64,000 nt of DNA from Ailanthus altissimus (lineage: Eukaryota > Streptophyta > Magnoliopsida > Sapindales > Simaroubaceae). The stretch spans positions 13,737,501 through 13,801,500 of the forward strand of contig OX327711.1 of NCBI GenBank assembly GCA_946807835.1, in the 5' to 3' direction. The notes below the pieces were generated by a model. That model was not told where the DNA came from, did no database searches, and saw only the letters and a program-made list of their open reading frames with translations. The translations under genes and the position numbers were made by a program. This document shows, one piece after another, positions 59,786 through 64,000 of the stretch (positions are counted from its first letter, which is position 1; each line of letters starts with the position of its first letter).

Positions 59786-59891
59786 GTTAAGTCTAAATTG
59801 GCATCCACCCCAAAACAACCTAATACTAATTGAATCAACGTTAAGTCTAAATTGGCATCCACCCCAAAACAACCTAATACTAATTGAATCT
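59786..59891. repeat. Perfect 54-bp tandem duplication
   Basis: The unit starting GTTAAGTCTAAATTGGCATC occurs twice with period 54 (59786 and 59840) and no visible differences. It is followed by a second short duplication based on GAATGTTGATTTCAGTT (59902-59940). Confidence 0.85.
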
Positions 59892-59983
59892 TACTAATTG
59901 AATGTTGATTTCAGTTGTTTTTGAATGTTGATTTCAGTTACTTATTTCTCAAAGTGTTTGCTGGTTTTTGGAGCTCTGATTAG

Positions 59984-60469
59984 TGTTATGGGCTGAGTAC
60001 TTGTTATTGACCCAAAAGATTAGCCTGTTAGGTAATACTGTATACTTATTTTTATATACTCAAGATTTACCCAATTTTTATTCGATGTAGAACGTGACAT
60101 TCTCTCCCACCCAATTACGTGACGCCCTTGTCACGGTGTGGTCCAAACTCAAGGACCAACCTGACCCATATTGCTCACTACTTACGTGACAATCTCTATT
60201 GGAGCTCAAGACACAGAATTTTTAGGGCCCACTTGGCCTGTATTACCAATCCCCTAGCAGCATAGTAAACTCACATCCCATGTGACAATTTTTATTGGGG
60301 CAATTTTAAGGGTCCACATACGAATGAGAATTTGAGTCTACTCTGATACCACTTGTTACGGGCTAAACGCTTACCATTGATTCAAAAGACTAGCCTGTTA
60401 AATAATGCTGTATACCCACCCTTATATATCTAAGACCCACCCAATTTTTATTTAATATGAAACGTGACA
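59984..60469 (-). mobile_element. Complete TRIM retroelement, 486 bp
   Basis: Two 116-bp LTRs (59984-60099 and 60354-60469) surround 254 bp. On the minus strand each LTR runs TGTCACGTTC...CCGTAACA (TGTTACGGGC and TGTTATGGGC starts in plus). The primer site TGGTATCAGAG (60351-60341) follows the 5' LTR after two bases. A polypurine tract GTGGGAGAGAA (60110-60100) precedes the 3' LTR. There is no coding capacity, which defines a TRIM. The flanks ATTAG and TTAAG do not match cleanly and the LTRs differ at many sites, so the insertion is old. Confidence 0.85.
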
Positions 60470-61196
60470 TTAAGAATACTTTACTATGTGCACGTTAATT
60501 ATAAATGTAGTATTAATTAAAAACCATTCTTATAATGTTATTGAGAAAGCATCGTATTGTGATGACCCATTTAATCAAATGTTCCGTTTAGTACTAATAT
60601 CAAGGTGTTTGTTGTAAAATTGTCATGCCAAGGTCAGGTCTGTCTCCATTGTCAGCTTTGCCTGGGGGAGGAAGCTCAATCATCATAATGTCCATAATAT
60701 ATATGGACGCTATTTTGATCAGTCAATCCCAAGAACATGAGTATCATCATATTAAACCTTAAAAAAAGAAATTAGGTCCCCATAGATCGGATTTCTCAAT
60801 AAACATATGTATGCATGTAAAAGTAAAACCATGCAATAAAAAATAAGTTTTAAACCATCTCTATATTAATAATACAAACAAGATCATTTACAACTTAACA
60901 CAATGTATTTAATTTATATGCATTCTTTATAAAAGAGTAGTAGATTCTGATGAGTTATAATGCATTTATTTTATTATTGTGTAATTTTTTGATAATCTTT
61001 TAATCTTATATTAAAAGTTCTACATTATAATATTATTGATTTTATTAATAATATTACATTTGAACTTCTCCTTTTTAAAAAAAAAAAGAAATTTACATGC
61101 ATTCTCACATACAAATGGATCTATTTCAATAAGAACATAATTATGTAACTAAAAACATAAATTCATATATACCTGAAACAGATATAATAGCTTTTT

Positions 61197-61652
61197 TCAC
61201 GAAATGCGAGTGATGCTATTCCAAACAGCACCAAGAGTGGAAGCAAGAAACCTGCAAATAGGGTTAAAGCAAGCATGCAAAGGGTTTCTCACGTAAGCAT
61301 TCCAACAAGAGTTTGTAACCTCGGCCCTAATCTTTGTCCTCCTCCAAAAGCTAGCAAAATAGTTCTGGTTTCTCGTCGCAAGAATGGCTGCCGATTGAAC
61401 GTAAGCCGACGCCGCACGCTTCACCAGCTTGTTCTTGATGGTGATATTCGACGAATCGAAGTCGTAGTTCCCTTCGTAGTTGCTAGCATGGCTCGTTAGT
61501 GGTGAGTTGAGGATGATGTCCTTCAAGCTAATATATGATTTACGATCATCTTCGATGTCGGAATTAGAAGAATAATTATCCCTCACGCTTGAGGTGTTTC
61601 TGCTTATCTTTAGTGACGGGAGTTTTTTGAACCTTAGAAGTTCTGTTTCCAT
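61197..61652 (-). CDS. Plant protein of unknown function, 151 aa, intronless
   Basis: I do not recognise a named domain. Residues 1-60 are polar and Ser/Asp-rich (NTSSVRDNYSSNSDIEDD) and likely disordered. Residues 72-130 look like a structured, basic, helical unit with aromatic residues (LVKRAASAYVQSAAILATRN, YFASFWRRTK, CWNAYVRNPLHACF). The C-terminus ends LASTLGAVWNSITRIS. It has no signal peptide or clear membrane span. The start at 61652 is the first ATG, with a purine-rich (GA)n tract (TCTCTCTCTC in plus at 61859-61873) about 210 bp upstream, a common plant promoter feature. Confidence 0.7.
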   Translation of the reverse strand: METELLRFKKLPSLKISRNTSSVRDNYSSNSDIEDDRKSYISLKDIILNSPLTSHASNYEGNYDFDSSNITIKNKLVKRAASAYVQSAAILATRNQNYFASFWRRTKIRAEVTNSCWNAYVRNPLHACFNPICRFLASTLGAVWNSITRIS

Positions 61653-61899
61653 GGTTAAAAGCCAGCCATTAAAAAAATTTGTCCATTATGAGAGGGAGGT
61701 GGGGAAAGTTTTGGATAGAGGGTTAAGGTGATTTTAAATTAGGGTTTGGTTATAGCCATTGATCAATGGAGGAGATGATTAGAGTTTGATGTGTGTTGTT
61801 GATACAGTAAGCTTTTAGAGTTTGTTTGGATTTTTTTATTTTTTATTGTTAGAGCGAAAGAGAGAGAGAGAGATTTGAAGTCGGTGGTTTTGCTTAGTT

Positions 61900-63575
61900 A
61901 ATTATATGTGTTAGAAATTAGGGCGATCCTTTAATTTAGGATAATGACCCGGACAACTTGGGATTAAAGCTTAAAATGGATTAGGAAATTGTTCTCGGGT
62001 TTAAGCTTCAGTTGATAATTTCCTATTCCTGTAGTCTCAAGTTTTTATACGAAGGATGAGAGAGATTCAAACACAAAGATAGTTATCCATTACAAACTTT
62101 TTATCATTGGATGGTTGAAACAAGTGCTAGTCTCAAGTTTTTATTATACGTCGCAAGTTTATAATTACGTTTTTTAATTGTTATATTTTTAAAATGTTAA
62201 AAATGTAACCATAATTTAAAATATACAACAAAAAAATAGTTGAAATGTAACCCGTTTAAGAATTAATTTAAGCCTCCATTGTATATAACTAGTAGAAATA
62301 TGAAATGCGGTTAATGGGCTGAGTATCAATCAATCCATATAAATCTTGAATAAAAAGCTCGAAGCGGAGCCCAATTGGATTAATTCGATGGAGCCCATTT
62401 GTTTTGTAAAAATCAATTGACGCAAAAATCCAGAGTTTCCCTCAACAAAAAAGACTGAAAATGAGGTTCTTATTTCCCAGTTTAATTGTATTTCATTTTA
62501 ATTTGTTATTATAAAGGGGATATGTAATGGAACTTTGTCTGTTATTATAAATTAAAAATATTTAAAAATAAATAATAAAAAAAATGAAATTGCCACTCCC
62601 AGTCCCACCAATGCACTGATGATGGGAAGTCACATTTAAATTAATGAGTTACTAATACTATACCAAGTTACATTTTTAGTTAAATGTATATATATATATA
62701 TCAATAAAAACAATATTATCTTTAATGCAGAGAAAATGCTACCATTGTTGGTCACAGCTTATAGCCCGAATTCAACCCAACGAGAGAAGAGATCTTCGAT
62801 GAATTTCTAAATTACATAAAATTATCCATGTGTATATGAAATCTCATAGATACTAAGGAAAGATGCATGTATAATTTTGATGCAGTTCTGAAAAGAATAA
62901 ATACAACGTATACTTATTTGAATGATCTAATAATAAAGAACTTACAATTTATTTTTATATTGAAATAAAAAAAATTTAAGTTCGAATCCTTTATCCCTAT
63001 TTATAAAAAAAAAAAAAATTATGATGTACCATCTAACTAATATGTTTGATAGGACCCAAATATACAGAAAATGTATTTGATGAGTTGCACTTGCACTTGC
63101 ACTTGCACACAAATCAAATTTCAGAGTTTAGCTTCAATGAGAGGGACAGAAAAATGAACAATTTATGTTGTCTAGTCAGGACTCAAGTGGGGCAATATAT
63201 ATTTTCAATCAAGCCTTCGTTCATTTAAGCAAAAAATCATTGCGCTAGACTCTAGTTACACATATTTATCAATTGTGGATCTTTCAAAAAGATTTGTTTT
63301 TATAAAATCCTGATTCATCGGTGAATTTAATATAGCGTTTGACCAAAAATGTTCACATATGAACATGTCTAAAGTCGAAATTTGTGCAGTGCAATGGTGT
63401 GTGTACATATATATATATATACTCATATTTTTATCGTATAATACAATTAAATATTTAAAAAATATCACTTTACATCATTTATGCACATCTCAAATTATAA
63501 AACTCCAATAAAAAATAACGTCTCATTCGTAGTATAAAACTCGCACGAAATAGAATAAATAATTATAATATTCTA
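61900..63575. other. Intergenic, AT-rich
   Basis: No gene recognised. A small hexamer repeat (TTGCAC, four units) lies at about 63085-63108 and a (TA)n run near 63409. Confidence 0.4.
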
Positions 63576-64000
63576 TATCACATTCCACATTAAATAAAAT
63601 TTTGATAAATGTTAAAATTATATATTAGTGAATAGTTAGCATTATCTAACATGTTGGTATTTTGAGTCATTGACAAGCGCCCCAACCCGTGATAAATGAT
63701 TTTAGAGTAAACACAAAATCTCGTTCGTATGTGTACTTTAAAAAATCGCCTTAATAGAAATTGTCATATAAAATATAAGTCGCCCAATTATAATGGAATG
63801 GACATTATAGGCCAAGTAGACTTTAAAAATTTTATGTCATGAACCTCAATAGAGATTATTACGTGGGTAATGAGTCTCCTATATCCTCGAATAATACGGA
63901 TCAGGTTAGCTCCTGAGTTTGGGTCAATCTTCACGTGGGATATGGGTCCTAAGAATAATAGCGATGAGCATTACAGTCCAAATGGACTTTAAAAATCATG
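63576..64000 (+). mobile_element. TRIM element, 5' LTR and internal region, truncated by the window end
   Basis: An LTR at about 63576-63694 (TATCACATTCCACATTAAAT to CAACCCGTGATA) is followed by a degraded primer site (TGATTTTAGAG). The internal sequence (TCTCGTTCGTATGTG, then GAATAATACGGATCAGGTTA) aligns with the minus strand of the TRIM at 59984-60469 and with the first 80 bases of the window. Confidence 0.7.

Overview
This is AT-rich plant nuclear DNA, most likely from a eudicot. The evidence is intron-bearing genes of plant families (ERO1, a PLS-class PPR protein, a CC-type glutaredoxin, a Mak11/PAK1IP1 WD40 protein, an ALIS relic), GT-AG introns, Ty1/copia and Ty3/gypsy remains, TRIMs, MITEs, a tRNA-type SINE and a nuclear copy of mitochondrial DNA. 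The species cannot be named from the sequence.

Left third (1-29761), repeat-rich. Positions 1-6681 are a four-layer stack: a TRIM LTR holds a large LTR (family A), which holds another LTR (family B), which holds a second, younger family-A LTR. 5-bp target duplications can be read at all three junctions. After AT-rich DNA with MITEs comes one small intronless gene (10036-10371). A decayed minus-strand gypsy element (about 10850-17290) follows, split by a 2.7-kb solo LTR with a perfect CTAAC duplication. A complete but dead copia element lies at 17699-23985. A mitochondrial insert (about 25200-26190) carries a tRNA-Tyr gene cut by a hAT-like MITE. A rearranged copia derivative (about 26737-29761) has LTRs in inverted orientation.

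Middle (29762-52357), gene-rich. An ALIS (CDC50/LEM3) pseudogene keeps its introns but carries several stops and frameshifts (minus). It is divergent to a PPR gene (35007-37217, plus). Next come a long inverted-repeat element, a three-exon PAK1IP1/MAK11 homologue (plus), a minus-strand SINE, a three-exon gene for a 105-residue protein of unknown function (plus), and a complete nine-exon ERO1 gene (minus).

Right part (52358-64000), mostly AT-rich intergenic DNA. It holds two candidate micro-ORFs (35 and 38 residues), a CC-type glutaredoxin (minus), a 75-bp tandem repeat, a MITE, a complete 486-bp TRIM, a 151-residue unknown protein gene (minus), and the 5' part of another TRIM running off the end. 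The same TRIM family lies at both window edges.

The host genes do not form a pathway or operon. ERO1 and glutaredoxin are both thiol-redox proteins, but in different compartments and families, so their proximity is probably chance. I found no clearly new biological system. The most informative items are the nested LTR stack, the mitochondrial tRNA gene broken by a MITE, the inverted-LTR copia derivative, the ALIS pseudogene and the 38-residue ORF at 55421-55537.
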